Assembly: GCF_003711515.1 (NCBI RefSeq)
Contig: NW_021167081.1
Coordinates: forward strand, 1,951,170 to 2,015,169
Source: Sodiomyces alkalinus F11
Taxonomy: Eukaryota > Ascomycota > Sordariomycetes > Glomerellales > Plectosphaerellaceae
DNA: 64,000 bases
Direction: 5' to 3'
The notes beneath the pieces were generated by a model, which saw only the letters and a program-made list of their open reading frames with translations, had not been told where the DNA came from and searched no databases. Position numbers and translations under genes: made by a program. Below, one piece after another: positions 1 to 11,269 of this stretch; positions within the stretch are counted from its first letter, which is position 1; each line of letters starts with the position of its first letter.

Positions 1-521
1 GGCTTCAGATTCACAGTTGAGATCAAGCTCCCAAAAAGGGGGCATTCATCCTCTTCCTATCATGTATTGATTATTGAGATATCATCACAAGCCAATGATT
101 ATTGAAAAGAAGGTCAAAAGAGCCAGAAGAAAATTTGGACTGGCCTTTTTATCAGGCGATGGGTTCAGCCAAAGCGACCAATCAATTCAGCTTATATAAG
201 CTTCTGGTACTTAGCCCGTGTCGCACTGTGTATATATACGGAGTACCTCCATGCAACTGGATCCCAAAAAATTGTTCGCTTCCATGGTGGAGGCCAGAGC
301 TCCCCAGGAAGTCCACGTCTCGGCACGGCAGAAGCCATCCACCCCCCATTCCCAGCCTTCTTCTCTTTAACTTTGCGCCCATCGCCTCGATTTACGACCC
401 TCTCTACGGACACCCGTAGGAGCTTCTCTTTTCCGTCCGCCACCTCGGCCTTACCTTGCATTTTTAAGCGCATCTATCGAGACACCATTCGCAAACACTT
501 GACACCAAACCCGCTACCGTC
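1..521. other. left-edge non-coding region and prp39 5' leader
   Basis: I see no supported gene here. A TATATATAC stretch lies near 230 and the sequence becomes pyrimidine-rich from about 355 to 520, as expected for the promoter and 5' leader of the prp39 gene that starts at 522. One dispersed TACGGAGTA motif is present near 238. Confidence 0.5.
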
Positions 522-3045
522 ATGGCCGACTTTGATCACTTCGGCAGCACCGAGGAGCTGGCGGAGATTAAGAAGCTCCAGGCTGAAGTCGTACGTCGCA
601 ATCCAATCCTTTTTATGCCTTCCACTGTGCAGTGATTAGAGCTAATCGTCTGCTTCTTTCTTCCGTAACAGGAGGCCGATACAGACAGCTTTGAAAACTG
701 GGAGAAACTCGTCCGCGCCTGCGAGGGCCTCGAAGGGGGTTTGAACCGCAACTCAAGTCCTCAAGCCTTGGCCACGCTTCGCGATGCGTACGATCGCTTC
801 CTCCTCAAGTTCCCTCTTCTTTTCGGATACTGGAAAAAGTATGCCGACTTGGAATTCAACATTTCTGGGCCTGAATCCGCCGAACTTGTAAGATAACCTG
901 GTGGCCCTTGCTAGTCCCCACGCGCCCTTCGACAGGACAGTGTCTTGTGCTTCATTCCTCCAGGCCCTCCTCCGTTCGCATTATTTCAGCTGGCTCGACC
1001 CCCTGCTAACCCTGCCATTTCTCTAGATTTACGAGCGAGGATGCGCGAGCATCACGAATTCTGTCGACTTGTGGACCGAGTACTGCTCTTTCAAAATGGA
1101 GACGACTCACGATCCACCGCTCGTCAGAGAGTAAGTGAAGATGGTGGCTTTCCTTCCCCTTCCCTTTAACATCACCATCATCACCCGCAGCCTGCCGTAC
1201 TGGCCGCTCACACACACGCGTACCACCGGCCGCGAGACCTTGTATCAGCCCAGCCGGTCACACTTTGGTTGCTTCGGCATCAGCCGGTGAGAACCGCCAA
1301 ACACCAGCCGTAACACTGTTGAGACGCGCTCTCACACCATTGACCAGGCACTGCTGAATGAATTCTCCACCTGACCCGTGTCTGCAACTTCCGCTTTCTG
1401 CTGCACACACAAGCATCATTTCGTATTTTCCACCGTGCACCTTCAGAACTTGAAAAGCATGGGACTTGGATTCGCTAGCTCATCTCCCAAAAAACATTCC
1501 CCCCTTTCGTGTACATGCCCTCCTTCCTCTATTGCTTGCCTTTGCCCTCTCCTTGTCCCCTCCCCCCCCGACCGCTCTGCTTTTCCTGCTAACAGTGGAG
1601 CGCAGGCTCTTCGAACGTGGCGCGACGCATGTCGGTCTAGATTTCCTCGCTCACCCTTTCTGGGACAAGTACATTGAGTATGAGGAGCGCCAGGAGGCTG
1701 AAGATCGTGTCCTCGCCATTCTCCGCCGCATCATCAGCATCCCCATGCACCAGTACGCTCGTTACTACGAAAAGTTTCGGCAATTATCACATGGGCGCCC
1801 GCTTACCGAGCTTGTCGAGCCGGATGTACTTGCTCGGTACCGAGCCGAGGTAGAGGCGCCCCATGCCGGCGTGCAGAGACCGGAACTGGAGGTCGAGCGG
1901 GATATTCGAGCCAAAATCGACAGCGTGTACTACGAAATCTTCACTCAGACGCAGAATGAGACGAACAAGCGGTGGACGTACGAATCGGAGATTAAGCGCC
2001 CGTACTTCCATGTGACGGAGCTCGAACATCAACAACTCGCCAACTGGCGGAAGTACCTCGACTTTGAAGAGGCCGAGGGCAACTACACTCGAGTTGTGTT
2101 CTTGTACGAGCGCTGTCTCGTCACCTGCGCCTTCTACGACGAATTCTGGTTTCGCTATGCTAGATGGATGTCCGCACAAGAGGGCAAGGAGGAGGAAGTT
2201 AGGATCATATACCTGAAAGCCGCGACGCTGTTCGTCCCCATTAGCCGCCCCGGTATTCGGCTTCAATTTGCTTATTTCGAGGAGAGCTGCGGCCGGATCG
2301 ACATGGCACGCGATATCCATGCGTCCATCCTTACCAAGCTGCCCGACTGCATTGAGGCCATCACGTCCTGGGCGCACCTAGAGCGCCGCCAGGCTAGCCT
2401 AGACGCGGCGGTGGAGGTTTTCAAGAACCAGATCGACTCTCCGCATGTGGACCTCTTCACGAAGGCGGCGTTGGTTGCTGAGTGGGCATTCTTCCTGTGG
2501 AAGGTCAAGGGATCTGCCGAGGAAGCCCGCAACGTCTTCCTCAAGAATTCGCAGTGGTACGCAGATAGCCGCGTCTTCTGGGAGAAGTGGCTCGAGTTTG
2601 AGCTGCAGCAGCCGTCGACCGCGGAGACGGAGGAGCAACACGCAGACCGGGTGAAGCACGTGTTTGACGAGTTGCGGCAGAAGAGCCGCCTGTCTGTGGC
2701 GACCAAGAAGTACATGTTCCAGATTTACCTCGAATATCTCCAGCAGCGGGGCGGCAAAGGGGCGATGAAGCAATTCCTGCTTATCGACCGAGAGATTTTC
2801 GGGTGAGTCTACAGTTTCTTTCCTTTATACCATGTTGTCTCGATCTCAAACAAAACTGACTTCAACATAGACCACCCTCTGTCTCTGTTTTGGCAGGGAG
2901 CAAAAGTGCCGGCAAAGAGGATGGACTGGCGGGACCGGAGATGGACGAAGCCACCAAGGCCAAGGCTGAAGCGAGGTATTTACCATACTATCAACTCCAA
3001 GGAAGCGCGGGAGTTGAGGGCCAAGGCACAGCAACCTTCCACTGA
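522..3045 (+). CDS. prp39: pre-mRNA-processing factor Prp39 (U1 snRNP, HAT repeats)
   Basis: Five exons give a 586-aa protein: 522-590, 672-887, 1027-1130, 1606-2802 and 2871-3045. All donors are GT and all acceptors AG. Prp39 is a U1 snRNP component with half-a-TPR (HAT) repeats that acts in early 5' splice-site recognition in the nucleus. Seen here are serial HAT-type W/Y..Y..FE motifs: FGYWKKYADLEF in exon 2, DLWTEYCSF in exon 3, LFERGATHVGLDFLAHPFW at the exon 3/4 join, and further repeats through the large exon 4. The exon 4 acceptor at 1604-1605 was chosen over one at 1594-1595 because only the later one keeps the RELFERG frame. Intron 3 (475 nt) is long for a fungus. Exon 5 supplies a short variable tail. 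The family assignment is strong; the 5' exons are slightly less certain. Confidence 0.92.
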
Positions 3046-4938
3046 TTCGCCACGTCTTGCCCGAGCACATAAACGTTGCTATGGGGTTTGGGTTCTGTGG
3101 ATAGGTACCAGTGATCAGCGCTGCCTGCAAGGTGAACGGACAGATATAGGGCCGTGTCGTCTCCTCCCGAAGGGGTCGTTATTTTGTATGATAACTTCGA
3201 TTTTCTCTCTTTGTTCTCTTTCGTTTTTTTTCGGCTAGGTCTTCTCGGCGCGGTGAGGGTTGGATGTCGTTTTGAGGAGGTCAACTGTGTATTTACCAGA
3301 CTCAGAGAGAAGCAGGGGGTGGTTCTTCCGGGCCGAACCCATTGGCCGGGATTTGAGAAGGATGGAATCAGTGTGTCTTTGTTCAGCTAAAGCAATCATG
3401 GATGGTTGAGCTGGCACAGCTGTCTAGGTCATATACTTATGTTCCAATGGCATACTCGGCTGTCCCGTCTTTGGTATTTCCTTTATGATGAGGAGATGGT
3501 CTTAGAATCATCAATCAAAAAAGCTGAAACGTGTCTAGCGGTTTGTTCTTGGTAAGTGGGGGAAATCTGCTTGGAAGAACGTGTGCCACCAAGTCGGGTT
3601 CGGACATGACATCGAGAGGCGCGGGGGAACCCGGCCCAGTACACTAGAGCACTTTGGGTTGTCGGTAAAGCTGAAGCTAAAACGAACTACAGGTACAAAG
3701 CACACGACGAGACTTTATATCCAAGACTTGAACTGAAGATTATTGCTGGCTTGGCCTGTACTTGATCAGCGAAGACGTGGGCTTAGTCATTCAAGTATTG
3801 TACCTCCGAAGTCGAAGTTCACCTTGTCAGATCTGTCGATTCGCGATTCGTCATCCCGCGGGCATTTGACGTGCCCTATCTCGCAGCTGCCACACAGCAG
3901 CTTCGGACGAGGGAACCGACAAACCCACACCTGCGAAGTACGGTGTAGGAACGATATCGGATCATGTTATTCCGCTTCTCTGAATTATACGAAGTGCTGT
4001 AGATTGCAGGCACACATTGCTAGCCATACACTCTTTTTCAAACGGCTCTATTTTCGTCGCCACCTCAGAACGCTTTGGCAGACGATGTCATGTCAGGCAG
4101 ATGGATACCAGTCATCAGTGAATGACTCCAGATACCCTCGTAGATACGATCCTAACCACTACCTAGTTAGGTAGGTACCTACTTAACTGATACGTTAAAA
4201 GACCTCGGGGTGGCAACACCGGGAGCTCGAATGCCGAGCTAAAGCGCCCATATCGGCGAGCGTGGGCCGGACTGCTTTGGAAAGCACCAGAACCATCCGA
4301 CCCCACATTAATGGCTTCCGTTGCAAGGTACCGAGTCACGTTATTTCGCGTTCGTCGTGGGGTGGGTGTTCCAACTGACCAGCTGGACTAAGGTAGAGTA
4401 GCCACGGGAGCCAATGATAAGCCTTTAATTTCACATTCGGTGTCCCGTTGGCCCCATATTTTTCTCTCCCCGAGCTTGCCCGGCCCCGAGCAGATTTCAA
4501 ATGCAAGGGGATCTAAAGGAGGCAAAGACGGCTTGGGTGGAGGTTTTTGAAATATGTCCTCAATCTTTCCTTCCCGTGCCCTCTTTTGACTCTTTCCCTC
4601 TTCACATAACCCTTCACGATTTCCTCCCCTTCTTAATCGGCCTCCTCAATTTTGACCATCACTTAAGTTCTTTTTGTCTGGCGATTATCAACGTAAATCC
4701 CATCTTTCCGTTCCTTCATTAAAAGGTAAGGTATATCTCCAAATACGTTTACTTACCCAGCAGCCCGTATCTCCGGTTTAGCTGTTTCCTGTTGCCCCTT
4801 CATCCAATACAACTCGGCCCATCCGGACCTGAAGTATCTCATCTCGCCATTCACCTTGACTATTCGATCCCCTCACTAGCACTTTTCCACACGCTAAGCT
4901 CAGTTGTCAACCTGGCTAACCACATGCCGGTCATGCAG
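3046..4938. other. intergenic: prp39 3' region and ccp1 promoter/leader
   Basis: No convincing gene is seen. Open frames exist (for example near 3743-4174) but lack family resemblance or a good start context. The last 400 bases are pyrimidine-rich and contain several CCTTCA/TTCCTTC tracts, consistent with the 5' leader of the cytochrome c peroxidase gene. Confidence 0.5.
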
Positions 4939-6101
4939 ATGGCTGCCAACGTCTCCCGTCAGTTCGCCCGCAGCGCTCTGCGCTCGTCCACTCGTGGCGC
5001 TTTCGTCGCCGTCCCAAGACAGGCCTTCCGCAACCAGGGCCGCCGCTTCTACTCCTCCGAACCCACCAAGTCCGGCAGCTCTGCCTGGCTCTGGCTCTCC
5101 GGCCTGGCCGCTGCCGGTGCCGGTGGTGCCTGGTACTACACTCAGCAGGGCGGCGTTTCGGCCGGCTCGACCCCCAAGGTTGTTACCAACCCCACCAGGG
5201 ACGACTACCAGGCCGTCTACAACGAGATCGCTGCTCTTCTTGAGGAGCGTGATGAGTACGAAGATGGCAGCTATGGCCCCGTCCTCCTCCGTCTCGCGTG
5301 GCACGCCAGCGGCACCTATGACAAGGAGACCGGTACCGGTGGAAGCAACGGCGCCACCATGCGCTTCTCGCCCGAGGCTGACCACGGCGCCAATGCCGGC
5401 CTCAGGGCCGCCCGTGACTTCCTGGAGCCCGTGAAGAGTGAGTCTCGCCCGCTGCTTTTGTCTCGTCACACGCAAGTTTTCCAATTGCTAACCCACTTTT
5501 TTCTGCAGAGAAGTTCCCTTGGATCACCTACTCGGATCTCTGGATCCTCGGTGGTGTCGCCGCCATTCAGGAGCTGCAGGGTCCCACCATTCCTTACCGC
5601 CCCGGCCGTGCCGATCGCGACGTCTCCTTTTGCACCCCTGACGGACGCCTTCCCGATGCCTCCAAGACCCAGAAGCACATCCGCGACATCTTCTACCGCA
5701 TGGGCTTCAACGACCAGGAGATCGTAGCCCTCATCGGCGCCCATGCCCTCGGCCGCGCCCACACTGACCGCAGCGGCTATGACGGCCCTTGGACTTTCTC
5801 CCCCACCGTCTTCACCAACGACTTCTTCAAGCTGCTCGTTGACGAGAAGTGGCAGTGGAAGAAGTGGAACGGTCCCGCCCAGTACGAGGACAAGACCAGC
5901 AAGAGCCTCATGATGCTTCCCGCCGACCTTGCTCTCGTCCAGGACAAGAACTTCAAGAAGTGGGTCCAGACTTATGCCAAGGACAACGACGTTTTCTTCA
6001 AGGACTTCTCCGACGCCCTCGTCAAGCTCTTTGAGCTGGGTGTCCCCTTCCCTGAGGGCCAGGAGCGCTGGGTCATGAAGCCCAGGAGCGGGTCGTCCTA
6101 A
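4939..6101 (+). CDS. ccp1: cytochrome c peroxidase, mitochondrial
   Basis: Two exons (4939-5437 and 5509-6101, 71-nt intron) encode 363 aa. The enzyme reduces H2O2 with electrons from ferrocytochrome c in the mitochondrial intermembrane space. The N-terminus is Arg/Ser-rich, followed by a hydrophobic Trp/Ala/Gly segment (about residues 47-67), a bipartite targeting signal like that of yeast Ccp1. The distal haem pocket motif RLAWHASG carries Arg118, Trp121 and His122. The proximal ligand is His245 in GAHALGRAH, and the radical-site Trp261 lies in YDGPW, 16 residues later as in yeast (His175/Trp191). Two further in-frame ATGs at 4924 and 4933 would add only 5 or 2 residues. Length and all catalytic residues fit the family. 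Confidence 0.97.
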
Positions 6102-7242
6102 GCACAGATTTTGCCCGAAAACGACTACTGCCAGCATACGCGTACCTAGACAAACATGAAGAATCGATGAAGAAGAGCAATCATGAAGACTAGAGCTGCG
6201 AGAGAAGAAAGAAAGAAGGAGAAATGAGAATAAAGACGGCAGCGAGTTGAGACTTTTTCCAGCACCTTTTGGGAGGGAATATGAGGTGCTGGCTGATACC
6301 CTTGAGTGGATTTCGCCACTGGAAGCAACGGCACTAGATGTCGAGGGGAAGCCGTCGGGTTAATGACAGGATGCCCAGCCTCGTTGCCTGGTATCCTGCG
6401 TTTGTTCATACACTATGTATAATAGATAGCATGGCTCACATCAAGATGTGTCTTTTATTTTGCTTTAAAGCCAAGGTCCCGTTTATGCATGTATCGCCAA
6501 ACACCGTGGGCTTTGTGATCGCCAGCTGTCAGCAAGGACCTATCTTCATTCGCGTTTCCAGTTACATGCTTGGCACGCCGTATTGGTTCTTGTTCCTCGG
6601 TGCTGAGTGACGTAGATGTTGGGCCAAGATGAAAGAGGAAGATCGCGAGAGTCCCAAAGCATGACGCGTCCCACCAACGAAAAAAACCCAAAATGAAATC
6701 AAATCGTCTTAGCTAGTTCGCCAACGCTTATATACAGCCGTCTACCTCCGCACGTAGACCAACGACTTTGATTTTTCTTTCATCTTCAGGAACCTCAAAA
6801 ACCCCTCAGCTGAAGAAATGCGGGGGCTGACGTAACGTATAGTGCATCTTGAACCAGCGTGTCTGACAGGGCGCCAGGTATCCGAGGTGCTCGAGCATAT
6901 CTGGTGTTGTCTCCCATGTAGAGACTATCGACAGGATGGACAGATAGCTGGCGGCCCATACAGCGTTTCCACCTGGCACAAAGCATCGAGCAATATCTGC
7001 GAGGGTCATTCCCTGGGGCCTGACGTACGATGGATAGCGCAGTTCGTGTCGAGTGAAATCGTATGTAATCGTGGTACAGCGACGCACCCATGTGGATCGT
7101 GGGTCAGGAGGAAGATTCGAGTGGCGTGGCCTGATGCGGTGAATCACGTTCAATCGTCTGCCACCACGTCGAACCTCGATACCCTCGTTGCCGTGTGCTA
7201 GGAGCCAAAACTTTCCACAAATTTTCCATGGGGCATAGCGAA
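6102..7242. other. convergent intergenic region ccp1/PYM
   Basis: This is the shared 3' flank of ccp1 (+) and the PYM gene (-). It contains no recognised gene. On the minus strand a stop-free frame of about 147 codons runs from near 7247 to a stop at 6806; it has no early ATG and no recognised family, and is discussed under findings. Confidence 0.45.
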
Positions 7243-7914
7243 TCAGCCCTCAGTCCCTGGTGTCTTGCTCTCCTTGGAGTCACCGACATCGGTAGGGTCG
7301 AGGCCCAGCGCCTCGAGCTCACGCACCAGCTCGTTGATCTTGATCACCTTGGCAATCTGCTCAGGCAACAGAGCCTCACCACCCTCTTTCTTGTTCTGCA
7401 GCTCCCGTGCCTGCCGCAGCTTCTTCTTCAAACTTCTCGCCTTCTTCGCACGCTCGACTTCTTCGGCGTCCGTAGGGGTCGGCTCCCGATTCTCCCCTCC
7501 AGCAGTCGAGGTCGCGGGTGTATTATCATCGCCGGGTTTGTTGGCTCCAGCGGAATCGGGGTTGATAGTGGTATCGTCCTGTCCCTCCCCCTCAGCGGCG
7601 GCCTTCGCCTTCTTCCGGGCCTCGCGCCGCTTCGCGTTCTTGAGACTGGCGGCGGAAGATGAACTGTCGGGTTTGTTCTCGGTGGCTAGGCCTTCGGCGC
7701 CGGGAACGCCTGTTCGTTGACCGCGTGTGCGGGCTTCGGCGGCGCGGGTGCGGTAGAGTTCGACATCTTCGGTGGGACGGAAACCTGGGCGGACCTTGAT
7801 GGCTTTGCGGGTGCTGCCGTCGGAGCGCTGGGACTCGGGGATGAATCGCTGACCGGTCTTATCGGTGATGATACCCGCGTTGGTGGGCTGCGCCTTCCTC
7901 GGTCCACCAGTCAT
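7243..7914 (-). CDS. PYM/WIBG-type partner of Y14 and Mago
   Basis: A single exon encodes 223 aa. The N-terminus (MTGGPRKAQ, then GIITDKTGQRFIPES and RKAIKVRPGF) matches the Mago-Y14-binding domain of PYM. PYM is a ribosome-associated factor that removes exon junction complexes from translated mRNA. The middle (about residues 60-165) is Ser/Ala/Lys-rich and probably disordered, with a basic KNAKRREARKKAKAAAEGE stretch. A Lys/Arg/Leu-rich coiled-coil-like segment follows (about 170-205, ARSLKKKLRQARELQNKKE). The ATG at 7914 was chosen because the conserved domain starts directly after it; the open frame extends further upstream but with leader-like composition. It is divergent from QCR9, 969 bp away. 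The family call rests mainly on the N-terminal domain. Confidence 0.85.
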   Translation of the reverse strand: MTGGPRKAQPTNAGIITDKTGQRFIPESQRSDGSTRKAIKVRPGFRPTEDVELYRTRAAEARTRGQRTGVPGAEGLATENKPDSSSSAASLKNAKRREARKKAKAAAEGEGQDDTTINPDSAGANKPGDDNTPATSTAGGENREPTPTDAEEVERAKKARSLKKKLRQARELQNKKEGGEALLPEQIAKVIKINELVRELEALGLDPTDVGDSKESKTPGTEG

Positions 7915-8883
7915 TGTAGCAAGGGTTCGTTGGAGGGTGAGGAGTGATTGGTTGGTCGTTGAGGTCCGAGGCTGCAAAGGAAGCGCAGTGGTCCAGCCGA
8001 AAACGCTCAAACTGTGTACGTCGGGAATCAATTGATACGTTGTATGCGGGCAACCTAGCGAAGATGATCAAGTCAACGGCTGAGACATTTGGCATGGAAA
8101 TATGCGACGCCATAAGCAAGCCACCCAGACCACATACAGCTCTTTAAGACAACGTACGAGAGGGAGAGGCACAGAAAAAGCGTGTTGGAGATGGAGAGCC
8201 TTCCAGAATCACACGATGGGTGTGGGTTACGAGCGAAAGATTGTTTGCACCATGAGATGTAGTGAAACCGTCGCTGGATTGGCTTTGGGCACTGGGAAAG
8301 AAGCCAGCCCCACGTCAGGCATTGTGTGATGGTGTTCAATCTCCAGGGCAAAGAGCAGACCCCGCCATGTGGTCGATGATTAATCACAAATTATGAGAAT
8401 GGCAAGTCAGTGTCTCGACCGCACGGGGGGGCAGCCTCAGTACCAGTACGCCCCATGAGATTAACAAGGATTTCAGTTACATACTGTGATAGTCGCTAAG
8501 AAGAGTCAGACATCCCGTTGCACAGAAAAGGGCCCTCCCTGTCTGTGTGATGTCAAACCCCTGTCTGTACTTTGTAAGGCATGTTGGGTTCTTTTGGACC
8601 GTTGGATGAGGCGTTTCTCGAAGTCCCAGTTCGGCGGGAAATCTTCGGCCCGTCCACGAACACAGAAGGACGAGTGGGTCCCAAACATCAACATCCAATC
8701 ATGGCTTACATGATAGGTACCAAGTCTCGTTTGTGGCCGGCAACAGGTCGGAACATCACGAATTTCGCCGGCTCCTTTTGGACTTTATCTCGAACGACAC
8801 ACAACCGAGCCATTCAATCGCGACCACCCACACAGCACTTCGTTTCTCTCCTCAGAAGCGCGCTCTCGCACCAAACCGTCAAA
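7915..8883. other. divergent promoter region PYM/QCR9
   Basis: This is a 969-bp gap between two divergent starts and presumably holds both promoters. Short open frames on both strands overlap each other and none resembles a known protein. The QCR9 side (8780-8883) is rich in short CA/CT tracts. Confidence 0.5.
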
Positions 8884-9685
8884 ATGGTAAGTGGCTGACG
8901 CTTCACCATGCCCAATTGAGTCAAAACCGGAAGATCCCGACTAATTACGCAACCCGAACAGGCCGGCGCCACGAGAACACTCTACAAGCAAGTCCTCCCT
9001 TCGATTTTCCTCCGTTTTCTCTGGTCTTGAAATTCTCGAAACTGGGCGATATATCTTGTCGAGGGCATCCGAAACCTGTCCTCGGAGCAATGTGGCCTGC
9101 GGGGAACAGCGGAACGGGGAGTTGCGGGCCATGCCTGTGGGCAGAAGAGAAGGGAAAGACGGAGACGCCGCGGGAAGACAAGAGAGGGACAGGCTCGTGC
9201 AAATGCGCAAAGGAGGCAGTTATGCTGACTGTTTACCCGATGACAGTGCGCTCTTCAAGAACAACTACTCCATGCTTGCCTTCGTTTTCGGCGCAGGCTT
9301 TGCCTTCGAGATGTACGTCTCTCCGCCCCCCCCCCCCTACCACTTCGTTGATTGCCAAACTAGACTCCAACATGGATCCATTGACGAGTCTGTATCCTAC
9401 TTGGGTTTGAAACAAGGCGTGGCTAACCTGGGATGCGCCTCTGCAGTGGATTCAACTCGGCTGCCGACAAGTACTGGAACCACCTGAACAAGGGCGTAAG
9501 TGATAGGTTCCCTGCCCTTTCCTCTTTTATATCTCTTTGCTTCGAAGCTTTGGCAATGGGCCAATCCGGATGTGTCATTACGAGAGACGCCATTTTCACG
9601 ACACAATCGCTGACTGACGAGGGTATAGCGCCAATGGAAGGACATCCGCGCGAGATATGTCGAGGGCGGCGATGACGAGGAGTAA
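8884..9685 (+). CDS. qcr9: cytochrome b-c1 complex subunit 9 (QCR9/UQCR10)
   Basis: Five small exons encode 66 aa, the same length as yeast Qcr9: 8884-8886 (ATG alone), 8962-8987, 9247-9312, 9447-9495 and 9629-9685. The protein is a single-pass inner-membrane subunit of respiratory complex III. Joined, the product begins MAGATRTLYNALFKNNY. A hydrophobic membrane span follows (SMLAFVFGAGFAFEIGF), then the conserved NKGRQWKDIRARY motif and an acidic tail GGDDEE. Intron 2 (8988-9246) must use a GC donor (AA|GCAAGT), since no GT donor nearby gives the required phase. The other introns are GT-AG. The short length, fragmented structure and non-canonical intron make this gene easy to miss. Conservation of the C-terminal half makes the assignment firm. 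Confidence 0.9.
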
Positions 9686-10409
9686 AATAAGCTGTTGACA
9701 AATCTATGTGGGAGTTTGGCGCTGCGGGTTCCCAACCAGCCTGCGGGGGTTGGAGCGGACTTGAGCGGACTTGAGCGGACTTGGGGGAATGTACCGATAG
9801 AAGGGAGAATGTAGAATCATAGAGCACCTTTCTGCATACCCACTCCACTGTCAGCCGCTTGGGTTGTTCTCTCGTTCTACCAGTACTGCACCTCTACGTG
9901 ACAAGTTGTTTCTGTACTCGATCATCCTACTTCATCGTTCGATCCACCTGCGAGGCCTGGTTCTGATGTCGAGAAGACGTTAATCTCTTGCTCACTCGAC
10001 GGACTCTTGGACAAGCCATGCTTTGGGTAAATGTGGCTTCCCGCTCTACTTTGATTGACGGGCATTATACACCTTAGGCATGTAGGATAAATGCAAGCCA
10101 TTCCTCTCCATCTCTACGCCTCTTGTCACTCGTCATACAGAGAAGATGGCCTGTCATTGTTCTCTGTCTCTGGTCTGCGTTGGTGAACGTTTACACTTTG
10201 AGGTTTTCAGCACATGTCATAGTAGAGCAGTCTTGTACGCCACTTGAGAAATAGATTTGGGCGACTACCTGTCGGCTCGCAGTCTAACATTCCACCTTGA
10301 ACCGCATTAAAGATGAGAGGGCGTCGGCAAATCTCCCCTTCCAAATCAAATGTGAGAGCAAGTCAGCCTGACTGCTTTCGTCGCAACTATCATATGGAGT
10401 CCACTCGTC
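9686..10409. other. convergent intergenic region qcr9/RidA
   Basis: Shared 3' flanks. A 10-bp unit (GAGCGGACTT) occurs about three times in tandem at 9752-9784, just after qcr9. I see no gene or RNA here. Confidence 0.5.
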
Positions 10410-11269
10410 TTACGGCAAGGCGATAGCCTCAATCTCAACATCGACGTTCTTAGGGAGTGTCTTGACGGCGACGCAGCTGCGAGCGGGTTTGTGGATGAAC
10501 CACTTCTCGTACTCGCCATTCATTTCCTGGATCGGGCGACCAATGGCCAAGGATGGCCCATTGTCTCAGTGAGATGAAGAAGAAAACAACCCCCCAAGGG
10601 TATGACGGGAACGTGGTAAGGGTCTCACGTACAGCGAAGTAGTCCATATCGGCAAGGAAGATTGTGACCTTGACGACCTTCTCGATGCTAGAGCCTGCCT
10701 CGGTCAAGACAGCCTTGAGGTTCGTGATGCACTGGCGAGTCTTCTCGGCGATGGATCCCTCAATGAATTTTCCGTCGGCAGTGATGGGGATCTGACCGGA
10801 CAAATAAATGGCTGTTGGGGTCTTCACGGCCTGGGACTGTAGGAGTAGGAAAGATATGAGGTTAGACCTGAACTCCAGATGCCTGCATCACCACACGGAA
10901 TACGGAAATAACGGAGATCATACGTAAGGACCCAGGGCTGTCGATGCCACGCGAGAAAGAGGTCAGTTAGGCATTGACTTCCCCATCCAACAGGGTGTGG
11001 TTCGGGTAATATTCGACGTATTATGTCGACACAATGGTGAGAAGAGCAGAGCAGAGGATAGACGTACGGAAGGGAGCATCCTTGCTATATACGATGGAAG
11101 CCGACATGGTGCGAGAACTTGTCGTGAAGCTTTTCGTCACGGTGGTGAAACCAAGAGAAGATGCCGGACGAAGGTGCGGGATTGAAACTGGCGCGGCCCG
11201 TGGGATTAGAGAACTGATTGTCTTATGGAAGACCGAACAACGGGAGGACATGAGAGAAAGACGTGACAT
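10410..11269 (-). CDS. mmf1: RidA/YjgF/Mmf1-family imine deaminase, mitochondrial form
   Basis: Four exons on the minus strand encode 178 aa: 11269-11068, 10937-10924 (14 nt), 10836-10633 and 10526-10410. The family hydrolyses reactive 2-iminobutanoate/2-iminopropanoate released by PLP enzymes such as threonine deaminase. The joined core reads SKDAPFPLGPYSQAVKTPT, then [44 protein letters not shown] and the active-site region HKPARSCVAV, whose Arg binds the substrate carboxylate. The first ~54 residues are Arg/Ser/Thr-rich without acidic residues, a likely mitochondrial presequence. A second in-frame ATG (11107, MSASIVYSK) would give a 124-aa form without it. All phases agree (1, 0, 0). It is divergent from PMT4. 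I am sure of the family; the symbol follows the mitochondrial yeast member. Confidence 0.88.
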
